64,000 bases of DNA, from the NCBI RefSeq assembly GCF_038002605.1, contig NZ_JBBOCT010000001.1, positions 2,294,001 through 2,358,000 of the forward strand, given 5' to 3'. Position 1 is the first letter of the stretch. The number at the start of each line of letters is the position of its first letter. Under the pieces are notes generated by a model, which was given only the letters and a program-made list of their open reading frames with translations, was not told the origin of the DNA and made no database searches. The DNA is from Bacillus sp. FSL K6-3431 (GTDB taxonomy: Bacteria; Bacillota; Bacilli; Bacillales; Bacillaceae_C). The position numbers and the translations under genes are program-made. This document shows positions 54,830-63,682 of the stretch, piece after piece.

Positions 54830-54955
54830 GGAAAACACGCCTATCATAATACCTGATATTATGAATTCCTATTCCTAGTACAATAGTAGATCTTTATTGT
54901 CTGTTTACAATATTCCATTTAATTTATTCGTATGTCATATTAGCTACGGCTTAAC

Positions 54956-55735
54956 CTACAACGCCGTATATCCCCCATCAACAGAAAATACAGAGCCTGT
55001 AACAAATGATGATGCTTCGGATGCTAAGTATAGGGCTATCGCACCCAACTCATCAGGCGTACCTGGTCTTCCCATTGGGGTTGAATTCATCCACGTTTCA
55101 ACCATATTCTGATTCTGTTCGAAAAACTTTTTTGTCAGTTCTGTTTTCATATAACCCGGTGCTATTGTATTGACTCTAATATTATGCTGCGCCCATTCCA
55201 TCGCCAAACTTTTGGTAAGCATAATAACTCCCGCTTTCGATGCATTATAAGAAGACTGACATTGTGGAGTATTAGCAATCAACCCTGACATGGAAGATAT
55301 ATTTACAATGCAACCTTTCTTTTGCTTTATCATGACTTTTCCAATAGCCTTGGAAACGATAAAAACACCATTTAAATTAATATCAATTACTTTATACCAA
55401 TCCTCAAAAGACGTATCTTCAGCTTTTTCATTAATGACGATTCCTGCATTATTGATTAACACATCAATTTTTCCAAAATGATCTAATACATCATTCACCA
55501 TTGCGTTTACTTGGTCTTCTTTTGTGACATCCATAGCTAAAGCAATTGCTTCTATTCCTTCATTTCTTTTTAACTCGTCAGCCGTTTTTTGAGCTTCACT
55601 AAAATTGATATCTGCAATTACAATATTTGATCCAGCTTGAGATAGTGCTGTTGCCATTGCTTTTCCCAATCCTGTAGCAGCACCTGTAATAACCGTGACT
55701 TGATCTTTTAGATTAAATCGATCTAATACTTTCAT
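54956..55735 (-). CDS. SDR-family oxidoreductase
   Basis: A 259-residue classical short-chain dehydrogenase/reductase. The cofactor motif TGAATGLGKAMA is at residues 17-28, NNAGIV near 92, the catalytic serine in NISSMSG near 145 and the YxxxK pair in SSYNASKAG near 160. IADIN after the second strand, with an acidic residue, suggests NAD(H) preference. It lies between two GH172 genes in the LacI-controlled locus. It may oxidise or reduce a released pentose, hexose or polyol; the substrate is not clear. Members of this group are often labelled gluconate 5-dehydrogenase or 3-oxoacyl-ACP reductase without proof. Confidence 0.88.
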   Translation of the reverse strand: MKVLDRFNLKDQVTVITGAATGLGKAMATALSQAGSNIVIADINFSEAQKTADELKRNEGIEAIALAMDVTKEDQVNAMVNDVLDHFGKIDVLINNAGIVINEKAEDTSFEDWYKVIDINLNGVFIVSKAIGKVMIKQKKGCIVNISSMSGLIANTPQCQSSYNASKAGVIMLTKSLAMEWAQHNIRVNTIAPGYMKTELTKKFFEQNQNMVETWMNSTPMGRPGTPDELGAIALYLASEASSFVTGSVFSVDGGYTAL

Positions 55736-55839
55736 GATTGTACACTCCTCTGATCGGTGATAGATTTACATTGTTCTTTTAAAACGTCCTCCGGTTTTAT
55801 TATCTTCCTTCCATAGAGCCACGATCTTTTAATATTAGT

Positions 55840-56931
55840 TTATATAATTTCAAGTTCATCTTTACTTGAAAGCTTCGGAAAAACAGTATGTGGTTCTAAT
55901 TGATACCAATACGCAACAGACGCAATATCATCTTGTAACGGAAGATACCTTCCTTCAGAGCGCCAACCAAGAGCTTGAATTGTTACTTTCAAATCCTCTT
56001 CAAAGCGAATTGGATCCATCACATGCCATCTATACATTCCAAATCGTTGTTGGCTACGGTAAAGACCATCCGCTTTAATCACTTGTGGCATCCCTAGATA
56101 TGCAGTAGAGTAAGCACAATACTCACCCTTAGGTTGCTCAAAATTCCAAGCGCCTCCGAAATAATCCTCTGTACCCGTTCCAACAATCGTTGGAAAATCA
56201 TCATCTCCATCCATATAAAATTTAATTTCACCTTCTCCCCACCACCCATTATTGTTAACACCCCAAGCAATATATGTTCCTACATAGTGACCCACGCCTG
56301 TTATTCCATCTACGATTGTATGAACATCTTTGTATTTAAGCGGATTGCTCCTATTCCATTGAGCATGGAAATAAGCCATATCTTCAGGAATTTCCGTTAG
56401 GGCATAGTCAAATTGGTAATATAGAGGGAACTCTACTTCATCTAGATTTTCAATTGTAATCTTAGCCGATTTTCTAAATGGCATTTCCCAATAGGAGTTC
56501 ATCCCTCCAGCTGGATTAACTGCGATTGGCAATGAATTCACATTACAACGTTCATTCCATCCATTACAGAAAAAGTCGCCAAATGGAACTTCGACTGAAG
56601 GCGTTTCTTCTTCATCCCAATACATTCGGATAATCGCACTTCGCCAATGAGCAGGGAAACAAGTCATCCAAATATGCTGTATCACACCCGGCCCTTCAAT
56701 TTCTGCCAAAGTGATTGTACTTTTCGGTTGAAGCATAATGGACGGGGATACTTTCCATCCTTTCCCTAAGTCACGAGCAGCATTTTTCCCTGTTCCTTCT
56801 GTAGCCATTGCTCCTTTGCCTTTTTCACCTGTAAAATTTTCCGCACTAATCGACCTTGTTTTTGCTTTTGATACTCTTGACAGATTTCCCAACCCCATAC
56901 CTAATCCGTTAAATTCACTCATTTTTTTCAT
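55840..56931 (-). CDS. GH172 (DUF2961) glycoside hydrolase, second copy
   Basis: A 363-residue GH172-family protein. IWMTCFPAHWRSAIIRMYWD near residues 89-108, VPFGDFFCNGWNERCN near 120 and the conserved IVGTGTEDYFGGAWNF near 235 with its glutamate match the family. It shares the YWYQLEPHTVFPKL C-terminal block with the paralogue at 49913 (YWYQTEPHKIFPPI). It is cytoplasmic. The gene follows the isomerase gene and precedes the SDR gene in the same operon. Two GH172 paralogues could differ in linkage or chain-length preference, or form mixed oligomers; the known family members are multimeric. Confidence 0.88.
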   Translation of the reverse strand: MKKMSEFNGLGMGLGNLSRVSKAKTRSISAENFTGEKGKGAMATEGTGKNAARDLGKGWKVSPSIMLQPKSTITLAEIEGPGVIQHIWMTCFPAHWRSAIIRMYWDEEETPSVEVPFGDFFCNGWNERCNVNSLPIAVNPAGGMNSYWEMPFRKSAKITIENLDEVEFPLYYQFDYALTEIPEDMAYFHAQWNRSNPLKYKDVHTIVDGITGVGHYVGTYIAWGVNNNGWWGEGEIKFYMDGDDDFPTIVGTGTEDYFGGAWNFEQPKGEYCAYSTAYLGMPQVIKADGLYRSQQRFGMYRWHVMDPIRFEEDLKVTIQALGWRSEGRYLPLQDDIASVAYWYQLEPHTVFPKLSSKDELEII

Positions 56932-57080
56932 CCTTTCGCCTATTTTTTATATGTTTCTATTAAACCCCAATACAAAATGGAAACTCGGGCAATATATTTT
57001 CTCCGTGATAATTAAATTCTTCTTTATTTTTCATATTTATATTTCCAATATATGAACACGCTTACAAATAACCTTTTAAA

Positions 57081-57671
57081 TTACTTTTTTGATAATTGTT
57101 TGCCTAGACTCCCACCTGGATGATATAGGTGAAAGTCTTCTTTAGTGAAAAACTTCAATTTCGAAAGTGCAATTGCTAAAGCATCCCCAATAACTAGAGT
57201 AATAGTTGAGCTTGTAGAAGGTGCTAGCCCTAGGTGATCAGCTTCAGATACGTACTCATAAGTTAAGGCAACATCACATGATTTTGCTAGCGTAGACGCC
57301 CCCTTAGAAGTAATCGCAATTTTTTTAGAGCCTATTTTAGATAGGGATGGAAGAAGATTTAACACTTCTACAGTTTCACCACTATTAGATATCAAAATGA
57401 CAATATCTTCTTTTTCAATCATGCCTAAATCACCATGCACCCCTTCTGTACTGTGCAGAAAAAATGCAGGGGTCCCTGTACTTGCGAGCGATGCAGCAAT
57501 TTTCTTACCGACATGCCCTGATTTACCTACACCGGTAATAATCACTTTCCCATTGCTATTTTGAATTAAATTTACGGCTGTTTCATAATTTGGACCAATT
57601 TGTTCTAACATTCCTTTAATAGCAGTCGCTTCTGTTTCAATGGTCTTTTTTATATCGTGTAGGACTGTCAT
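57081..57671 (-). CDS. CBS-less KdsD-like arabinose-5-phosphate isomerase (SIS domain)
   Basis: A 196-residue SIS-domain isomerase closely resembling the N-terminal part of KdsD/GutQ, which interconverts D-arabinose 5-phosphate and D-ribulose 5-phosphate. The residues known to matter in KdsD are present: lysine in GVGKSGHVGKKIA near 49, glutamate in SNSGETVEVLNL near 100, glutamate in VSEADHLGLAPSTSS near 141 and histidine in FHLYHPGGSLGKQL near 184. It stops where the two CBS domains of KdsD would begin. A Gram-positive cell makes no Kdo, so a catabolic role is inferred. It sits between the LacI regulator and GH172 genes. Confidence 0.87.
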   Translation of the reverse strand: MTVLHDIKKTIETEATAIKGMLEQIGPNYETAVNLIQNSNGKVIITGVGKSGHVGKKIAASLASTGTPAFFLHSTEGVHGDLGMIEKEDIVILISNSGETVEVLNLLPSLSKIGSKKIAITSKGASTLAKSCDVALTYEYVSEADHLGLAPSTSSTITLVIGDALAIALSKLKFFTKEDFHLYHPGGSLGKQLSKK

Positions 57672-57717
57672 CTCTCGTCTCCTTTATATATAGTAAATAC
57701 CATTCGATTTCCATTGC

Positions 57718-58731
57718 TTAATGAAAAGTATTCATATTTATATTGATGCTAGGACGAAATTTTTCATGGGTAGGTGTCTGCACTTTATTTATCAATCTAT
57801 CAATTAAAATTTCCCCCACACGGACACCCATCTCATATGGAACTTGTATAATGTTCACAATGCCAGGAGGTTTTAGAAATTGTGCTGCATCAGTTTCGCC
57901 ATAAGATGCAACAACCAGATCTTTAGGTATGTCCTTTCCCATCCTTGTTAACTGAAGAATGACACCAAATGTCATTGTGTTATTAAAAGATAGAATTGCT
58001 GTCGGCGGCTTAATAATTCTATTAAAAAAATGTGCTACTGCTTCAATGCCATCTTCCTGTGTAAAATGACCGTTAAAAACTAAGTCGGGATTAAGTTCAA
58101 CTTCATGTTCATTCATTGCATTTTCATACCCTAAATAGCGTTCCTTACCTGTACTTACATTCAATGGACCGTTGACTACGCCAATCCTCTTATGTCCTTG
58201 TTCGATTAGATACTTTGTTAATTGATATGAACCATCAATATTGTCTTCTTCAACTAAATCAAAATCAACTGCTTCATTCTCTAACTTCCTATCAATTAGA
58301 ATGATTGGTACTTCTGCTTCTTTTATTTTATAAATAGTCTCTTCATTTCCACCAGATGTTGCTAAAACAATGGCATCAACCCTCTTCTCTATCAACACTT
58401 GTAACATCCTTTTTTCTTTATCGGGATTTTCATCGCCACTAACAAATATTAAGTTATAATCATGTTTTTGAATTGTATCTTCTATTCCTCTAGAAATTCT
58501 CATGAAGTATGGGTTAGATATATCAGGAATAATCACCCCAATTGTATTTGTTCTATCTGTTTTTAAACTTCTGGCAATTGCATTTGGCTGATAATTTAAT
58601 TTCTTCGCAACCGAATGTACTTTTTCTTTGATCTTATCACTTGCATACCCTGTATTAGTCAGAACTCTAGATACAGTTGCAGTAGAGACTCCGGCTTCTT
58701 TAGCAATATCTTTTATTGTTATTTTATTCAT
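57718..58731 (-). CDS. LacI-family transcriptional repressor
   Basis: A 337-residue LacI-family regulator. The HTH is at residues 3-25 (ITIKDIAKEAGVSTATVSRV), the hinge YQPNAIARSLKTDRTNTIGV near 46-65 contains the minor-groove leucine motif, and the sensor domain covers about 65-330. It would bind a sugar or sugar phosphate and release GTAATCGTTTAC operators, two of which lie within 65 nt upstream of its own start. Three more lie upstream of the kinase and importer operons. It is followed 46 nt later by the isomerase gene. It has no HPr-interaction signs and is not CcpA. Confidence 0.93.
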   Translation of the reverse strand: MNKITIKDIAKEAGVSTATVSRVLTNTGYASDKIKEKVHSVAKKLNYQPNAIARSLKTDRTNTIGVIIPDISNPYFMRISRGIEDTIQKHDYNLIFVSGDENPDKEKRMLQVLIEKRVDAIVLATSGGNEETIYKIKEAEVPIILIDRKLENEAVDFDLVEEDNIDGSYQLTKYLIEQGHKRIGVVNGPLNVSTGKERYLGYENAMNEHEVELNPDLVFNGHFTQEDGIEAVAHFFNRIIKPPTAILSFNNTMTFGVILQLTRMGKDIPKDLVVASYGETDAAQFLKPPGIVNIIQVPYEMGVRVGEILIDRLINKVQTPTHEKFRPSININMNTFH

Positions 58732-58748
58732 TTAAGCACTTCCTAGGT

Positions 58749-58760
58749 GTAATCGTTTAC
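58749..58760. promoter_or_regulatory. LacI-type operator 2 (lacI leader)
   Basis: GTAATCGTTTAC within TGTAATCGTTTACAT, 17 nt upstream of the lacI start codon. Same 12-bp core and orientation as operators 1 and 3-5. Confidence 0.8.
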
Positions 58761-58783
58761 ATATTACAAATAACATTATATGT

Positions 58784-58795
58784 GTAATCGTTTAC
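58784..58795. promoter_or_regulatory. LacI-type operator 3 (lacI leader)
   Basis: GTAATCGTTTAC within GTGTAATCGTTTACAC, 35 bp from operator 2, a spacing near three helical turns that could allow cooperative binding. Confidence 0.8.
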
Positions 58796-58997
58796 ACTAT
58801 GATAATATAAATTAACTTTCTTTTCAAGCCATTTTTATAATTTTTAGAAAGTATTTCCTGACTTTAATATGAGCTACAGTTCACGTTCACTTCGTTTATC
58901 AAAAGAAGTTAATCAGGTAATCCTTTATATCATTTGAATAAAGATAAGTAGACATATATTCATTTAAAGCTATTAATATTAAGAGGACAACTCTCTA

Positions 58998-59933
58998 TTA
59001 TCCTTCTACGAAATTATATTTATTTATAAATTCATCTACATCTTTATCAGTAGGCAAGGATGGAATCGCCCCTCCTTTTGTTACAGTTAAGGCACCAACC
59101 GCATTGGCATACTTCACCGCGTCCTTTAATGGTTTTCCTTTCAAAATCCCAATAGAGAGCGCCCCATTAAAAGCATCGCCTGCGGCCACTGAGTCAATAG
59201 GGGTAACAGAAAATCCATTGACATAACAAATTTCGTTTTCATTAACGATTAACGATCCTTTTTCAGCAAGTGTAATAATAACATTTTTAACTCCCTTATC
59301 CAAGAGAACATTCCCTGCTCTTTCTGCATCTTCTTTAGAAGCAATCTTAATTCCAGTTAACATTTCAGCCTCTGTTTCATTAGGAGTAAGATATGTTATG
59401 TTCCTAAGTAAATCATCACTTAATACTTGGGCAGGTGCAGGGTTTAAAATAACTGGAACTTGATAAAATGCCGCATAAGATACTGCTTGTTCAATCATAT
59501 TGAGTTCCATCTCCAGTTGAACGATTAATATTTTGGAATTTCTAATCAAACCTTTTATTTTTTCCAAATCTGATGATTTATAGTTCATATTAGCACCAGG
59601 GACTACGATAATACGATTGCTTCCATTTTCCTCCAATGTGACAAAACCGACCCCAGTAGCAAAGTTCTTATCACGTAAAAGATATTGCGTATTAATCTGC
59701 TCTTTTTTTAATGTAGCTAACGCCTCGTCACCATATAGATCTGTACCTACTTTACCAACCATTGTTACCTTTCCACCTAGTCTAGCTGCTGAAACCGCTT
59801 GATTTGCCCCTTTACCACCAGGAAATCTAGAAAAGCTATTACCAATAATGGTTTCTCCGTCTTTAGGCGCTCGAGGTGTATAAACAACTAAATCCATCAT
59901 AAAACTTCCAATCACTAAAATCCCCACAAGCAT
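58998..59933 (-). CDS. rbsK: Ribokinase-like PfkB sugar kinase
   Basis: A 311-residue PfkB-family kinase most like ribokinase, which transfers phosphate to O5 of D-ribose and in known enzymes also accepts D-arabinose. Motif 1, GGKGANQAVSAARLGG, spans about residues 38-53; motif 2, DSVAAGDAFNGAL, near 251-263, holds the catalytic aspartate. The start is uncertain: ATG at 59931-59933 lies right on GGGAG, while the in-frame GTG at 59925-59927 is 6 nt from it. No ribose transporter is near. Two LacI-type operators lie just upstream. Together with the KdsD-like isomerase it suggests D-arabinose rather than ribose use. Confidence 0.87.
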   Translation of the reverse strand: MLVGILVIGSFMMDLVVYTPRAPKDGETIIGNSFSRFPGGKGANQAVSAARLGGKVTMVGKVGTDLYGDEALATLKKEQINTQYLLRDKNFATGVGFVTLEENGSNRIIVVPGANMNYKSSDLEKIKGLIRNSKILIVQLEMELNMIEQAVSYAAFYQVPVILNPAPAQVLSDDLLRNITYLTPNETEAEMLTGIKIASKEDAERAGNVLLDKGVKNVIITLAEKGSLIVNENEICYVNGFSVTPIDSVAAGDAFNGALSIGILKGKPLKDAVKYANAVGALTVTKGGAIPSLPTDKDVDEFINKYNFVEG

Positions 59934-59953
59934 CTCCCTTTATTTATTTTTAA

Positions 59954-59965
59954 GTAATCGTTTAC
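59954..59965. promoter_or_regulatory. LacI-type operator 4 (kinase leader)
   Basis: GTAATCGTTTAC followed by ATATA, 20 nt upstream of the kinase start. It would block transcription initiation or early elongation. Confidence 0.78.
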
Positions 59966-59985
59966 ATATACAGATCCCAAAATAG

Positions 59986-59997
59986 GTAATCGTTTAC
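59986..59997. promoter_or_regulatory. LacI-type operator 5 (kinase leader)
   Basis: GTAATCGTTTAC followed by ATAAAT, 32 bp from operator 4. The same paired arrangement occurs upstream of lacI. Confidence 0.78.
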
Positions 59998-60333
59998 ATA
60001 AATATAATCTGTATATTTAATTAAGTCAACATATTTTTGTAATTTTTATAAAAGTCTAGCCTGATGATGAACAAAGCATATATATGCAGCCCCATCTGTT
60101 TGAGCATGTAAAAAGTTTATAAGGAAGTACATATTCCATCTATATACCTACCCACCATGAATTAGAACTACCTGATTATATTCACACAATTAGCTTCCTT
60201 TAACCATTCATTTTGATCGCATAACGTAGTTGTGACCAGCCCTAACCCTAGGACTGGCCACTTTTGGCTAGTATTATACTATACTATTAATCGCCGAGAT
60301 TTGGATAGTATCCCTTCTTTTTAGCGAATTTTC

Positions 60334-61872
60334 TTATTTTCCCATTACTTCAACAGAAGCATTGCTTATTTTCATATTCCTATATTGAGTTGGAGTAATA
60401 TTAGTCAACTTTTTAAAAATATGGACAAAGTATTTATAATCTTTATAACCGACCATTTCTGCTATTTCAAAGATATGATAGGGTGTTTCTTTCAACAGTA
60501 TTTTTGCATTGTTAATCCGAATAGCATGTAAATAATCGTTAAAATGCTGCCCTGTTTCCTGTTTAATTAATTGGCTAAAATAATTGGCTGATACATTAAT
60601 CGCATCTGCCACCTCTGTTGCTTTTATGTCACTTGAAAAATGTTCATTCATATATATAGTCGCCTGTTTTGCCAGCGTTTGCTGGCTACTATGCGCGAGT
60701 GTTTTTCGATAAGTAAAATATTCTTGAAGGTCTTCTAAAAATAGACGTTCCATTTGGTCATATGAATTGTAGATATCTACTTCTATTTGATGAAGTAAAT
60801 TAAAATGTAATATATCCATAAATTCTTTGAAGTGTTTTTCTTCCATTGCTTTTAAATAACCTACGATTTCTTTCATAGACCAATGATTTTCTCGAAAGTA
60901 TTGAAATAGACTATTGGAGAATGGAATAAAATCCTCTGAAACCTCGTCAATCTTTTTAAACTGATGCTCAAAAAAGTCAGGTGCTGCTTTTTCAGATAAT
61001 ATTGCTACCTCATTTGATTTATATACATTTTCCTCTGTAAATGGATGTGCCTGCATTCCATTGTTCGTTATTTTAAACAAATTAGGTAATTCACTTGCTG
61101 ATTCCGAATAAGCCGAAAAACATATATTGAGTTCATATCCGATCTTTTTATTAACTACCAAGATTGCTTCGTTTAACACAGATAATGTTTGATTATCATC
61201 GAGATTAAGTTTGCTACAAGTAATCAAGCGATTTTTGCTGATAAAAACGGAAGTGCAATAAATACCTTTCTTTACAAGTTCTATTTCTAATTGCTGAACC
61301 CATTGCTGCTTAATATAGTTTTTTTCCTCATCAGATAAAGGGTGGATCTCCCTAGCATACTCCTTTATTTCACTGCCAATCAGCCTGTAGCCTTTCATTA
61401 ATAATCGATTTGTGGAATCCCTTTTTTCTAATACATGTTTCATAGCCAACGAGGTTAAAGATTGACTAATAGAATATTCCCATCCCTGCTGTTTCTCTTG
61501 TTCATCCTCATTTTTAATTGTTTTTACTAGCTTTAACAACTCGTCAATATCAACCGGTTTTAGTAAATAATCTCTTACTCTATATTTGAGTGCACGCTTA
61601 GCATAGTTAAATTCATCATAGCCGCTGATAATAATCATTCTGATATAGGGATACCGATTCGCAATTTGCTCGGCCAATTTTAGTCCATCCATTACAGGCA
61701 TTTTGACATCCGAGATGACTAAATTCACTTCCATACGCTCAATTATTTCAAGTGCTTCTTCACCGTCATATGCTTCACCTATCACTTCCGCCCCAAAATC
61801 TTCCCAGGGAACTGTCTGCCTAAGTCCCTTACATATAATTTGTTCATCATCAACAAGTAAAACTTTAAACAT
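60334..61872 (-). CDS. YesN-type response regulator with AraC DNA-binding domain
   Basis: A 512-residue response regulator. The receiver domain covers residues about 1-120: acidic pair in LLVDDEQ, phosphoacceptor D55 or nearby in NLVISDVKMPVMDG, threonine/serine in IIISGYDEF and lysine in YLLKPVD. A long middle region and a C-terminal AraC-type double HTH (about 410-505; ATEVADAINVSANYFSQLIK, FEIAEMVGYKDYKYFVHIFK) follow. The ATG at 61870-61872 has GGAGGTGGG upstream and overlaps the kinase stop by 8 nt. It is expected to activate the importer genes at the right edge in response to an extracellular sugar. Confidence 0.93.
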   Translation of the reverse strand: MFKVLLVDDEQIICKGLRQTVPWEDFGAEVIGEAYDGEEALEIIERMEVNLVISDVKMPVMDGLKLAEQIANRYPYIRMIIISGYDEFNYAKRALKYRVRDYLLKPVDIDELLKLVKTIKNEDEQEKQQGWEYSISQSLTSLAMKHVLEKRDSTNRLLMKGYRLIGSEIKEYAREIHPLSDEEKNYIKQQWVQQLEIELVKKGIYCTSVFISKNRLITCSKLNLDDNQTLSVLNEAILVVNKKIGYELNICFSAYSESASELPNLFKITNNGMQAHPFTEENVYKSNEVAILSEKAAPDFFEHQFKKIDEVSEDFIPFSNSLFQYFRENHWSMKEIVGYLKAMEEKHFKEFMDILHFNLLHQIEVDIYNSYDQMERLFLEDLQEYFTYRKTLAHSSQQTLAKQATIYMNEHFSSDIKATEVADAINVSANYFSQLIKQETGQHFNDYLHAIRINNAKILLKETPYHIFEIAEMVGYKDYKYFVHIFKKLTNITPTQYRNMKISNASVEVMGK

Positions 61873-63646
61873 TACTTGTCCCACCTCCGCTAGCTTCGCT
61901 CTCGCTTTCCAATGGGTTTTCTGTATATGGATGTGTAATTCGCACCCATGCTCCAGGTTCATCCTTTTGAATGATCGCGATGTGTGCAGTGTCACCAAAT
62001 GCCGTTTGTAATCTAGTCTGAATATTTTGCAGAGCGAATCCCTTTTTTATAGCTGTGTCTAAATGATCCGTCTCAAAACCATTTCCATTATCTATGACAT
62101 CAATGACCAGCATGTCTTCATCCTGAAAACATCGAATATATATATGACGTATAGTTCGCATGTTTTCAAAACCATGCTGAAGACTGTTCTCAATTAATGG
62201 CTGAATGGTTAGTTTTAACACGAAGCTCTCTAATACATTATGGTCACAGTAAAGCGTAAATTGTAACTTATCCCCAAGTCTATTTCTTTGTAATTCTAAA
62301 TAGCTTTGGCTATATGTTAGTTCATCCTTTAATGTTAGCCATGGTTTTCCACGATTTAAGCTGATACGAAACATTTTGGAAAGCTGTTCAATTGATTTGC
62401 TCGTATCCAGCGCATTTTCAAGACGGGCCGTCCAACGAATCATATCTAAAGTGTTATATAAAAAGTGAGGATTGATTTGACTTTGCAGCATTTTTAATTC
62501 AGATTCACGATTCCTAATTTCCATTTGGTATTCATTTTCTATCAAATGCTTCAAACGAGTCACCATTGCATTAAATCTTAAACCCAAAAGGCCAATTTCA
62601 TCACCGGATTTTACGGAAACATTAGCAGAAAAGTCTCCCTTCTCCACTTGTTTCGTTTGCTTCGCCAAATCTTTAATTCGTTTAATATTAAAATGGTAAA
62701 AACCAAGCAATGCGAGCAAACCAAAAATGCTTAAAACGACCATCATGGTCCTAATGGAATTTTGCATTGGTGATATACCTTCCGCTACACTTGCCTTATT
62801 CACAATCCCAAGCACAATTGCGTTCGTACCTTCCACTCGATCTGCAACAGCAGTATACTTTATATTATCTTTTAGAAAGCTAAACGAAGCTGATTTTTCC
62901 TTATTTTTGCGAATAGTGTGAATGACTTTCTGCTCTGGGTAAGGTTGACCAATTAACCTAGGATCAGAATGAAGCAGAACATTTCCATTCACGTTAAGAA
63001 CGATAATTTCATCTAAACTTTGAAGATCTGGTTCCATTACGCGATACAACTTTTCCGCATCAAGGCGGATCATAACCATTCCTAGTGGCGAAGTAAAATT
63101 GTTAATATCATTAATGACTCGATAAAGTGTCAACACCTTTTTTTCCCTATCCCAATGATCGACAATGGAGTAAGCATCGCTCCAAAAAACCTTACCTTCT
63201 AGATTCTGCGCTTTATTTTCCCATATACTTTCATCATTCTTGCCAAGATTTGTTCCAATATCGATCTGATTCCCGTTGATGCTTTGTAGTGAAATAGAAT
63301 CCAAATATGGTTTGGATGTAAGATGAAATACGGCAAACCCATTAATCCGCTTCTCAAAAATATTGCGATCTATCGGATTAGATGCCTGTAAAAAAGCACG
63401 GATATCTTCGCTATATATCATATATGCTGAAATATCTTCTATATCTTGTATAGCGGTCAGAAAGTTTTGATCCATCTTTTCAAGATGACTTTTGACATTA
63501 TTAATGGCTTGGAGCTGAACAGCTTTATTCGCTTGAGCGTAAATATACATGCTGAAAGCAAGCATAGGCAGTAATACGAGTACCAAAAATATGAATAGAA
63601 ATTTCCACTGAAGTTTCCATCTGGAAAAAAACAGAATATTTTTCAT
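61865..63646 (-). CDS. YesM-type sensor histidine kinase
   Basis: A 593-residue membrane histidine kinase. TM1 is FLFIFLVLVLLPMLAFSMYI (about 17-36), then an extracellular sensing domain to about 280, TM2 near 290-310, and a HAMP domain (IKRIKDLAKQTKQVEKGDFS). The YesM-type phosphoacceptor block SQINPHFLYNTLDMIRW lies near residue 395. The ATPase N box is IQPLIENSLQHGFEN near 490, with a DNGNGF G box. The ATG at 63644-63646 has GAGG 8 nt upstream. It is coupled to the YesN-type regulator and lies just after an importer permease gene. Confidence 0.93.
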   Translation of the reverse strand: MKNILFFSRWKLQWKFLFIFLVLVLLPMLAFSMYIYAQANKAVQLQAINNVKSHLEKMDQNFLTAIQDIEDISAYMIYSEDIRAFLQASNPIDRNIFEKRINGFAVFHLTSKPYLDSISLQSINGNQIDIGTNLGKNDESIWENKAQNLEGKVFWSDAYSIVDHWDREKKVLTLYRVINDINNFTSPLGMVMIRLDAEKLYRVMEPDLQSLDEIIVLNVNGNVLLHSDPRLIGQPYPEQKVIHTIRKNKEKSASFSFLKDNIKYTAVADRVEGTNAIVLGIVNKASVAEGISPMQNSIRTMMVVLSIFGLLALLGFYHFNIKRIKDLAKQTKQVEKGDFSANVSVKSGDEIGLLGLRFNAMVTRLKHLIENEYQMEIRNRESELKMLQSQINPHFLYNTLDMIRWTARLENALDTSKSIEQLSKMFRISLNRGKPWLTLKDELTYSQSYLELQRNRLGDKLQFTLYCDHNVLESFVLKLTIQPLIENSLQHGFENMRTIRHIYIRCFQDEDMLVIDVIDNGNGFETDHLDTAIKKGFALQNIQTRLQTAFGDTAHIAIIQKDEPGAWVRITHPYTENPLESESEASGGGTSNV

Positions 63647-63682
63647 AACATTCGCCTCTTTATGATGATCTGTCACTCCAGA

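Larger units (their letters stand above)
54361..54955. other. 595-nt intergenic region, importer leader
   Basis: It holds the terminator hairpin of the upstream SDR gene (54791-54829), a LacI-type operator (54770-54781), and on the minus strand a TATTAT directly after the operator that could be a -10. A purine-rich GGAGG-like stretch near 54718-54724 suggests a ribosome-binding-like element but no gene follows it. The remaining 300 nt of leader show no recognised riboswitch. Confidence 0.45.
59934..60333. other. 400-nt intergenic region upstream of the kinase gene
   Basis: It holds the two operators next to the kinase start. Further right, CCAGCCCTA / TAGGACTGG near 60236-60257 could form a hairpin with one mismatch but lacks a T-run. 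This region also lies downstream of the YesN-type regulator gene and should contain its terminator, which I could not place with confidence. Confidence 0.4.

Noticed and set aside
57081-57671. Kdo/LPS biosynthesis gene kdsD
   Set aside because: The window is from a Gram-positive organism and the gene sits in a sugar-catabolic regulon without other Kdo genes.
58749-58795. CcpA cre sites rather than LacI operators
   Set aside because: The core GTAATCGTTTAC has T at the required purine position of the cre consensus, and the sites cluster only at this locus beside the lacI gene.
58998-59933. Part of a ribose uptake operon
   Set aside because: No rbsD, rbsA, rbsC or rbsB genes are nearby, and the operators link it to the GH172 locus instead.
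60236-60257. Terminator of the YesN-type regulator gene
   Set aside because: The hairpin has a mismatch and no T-run on the minus strand; left as a note in the intergenic entry.
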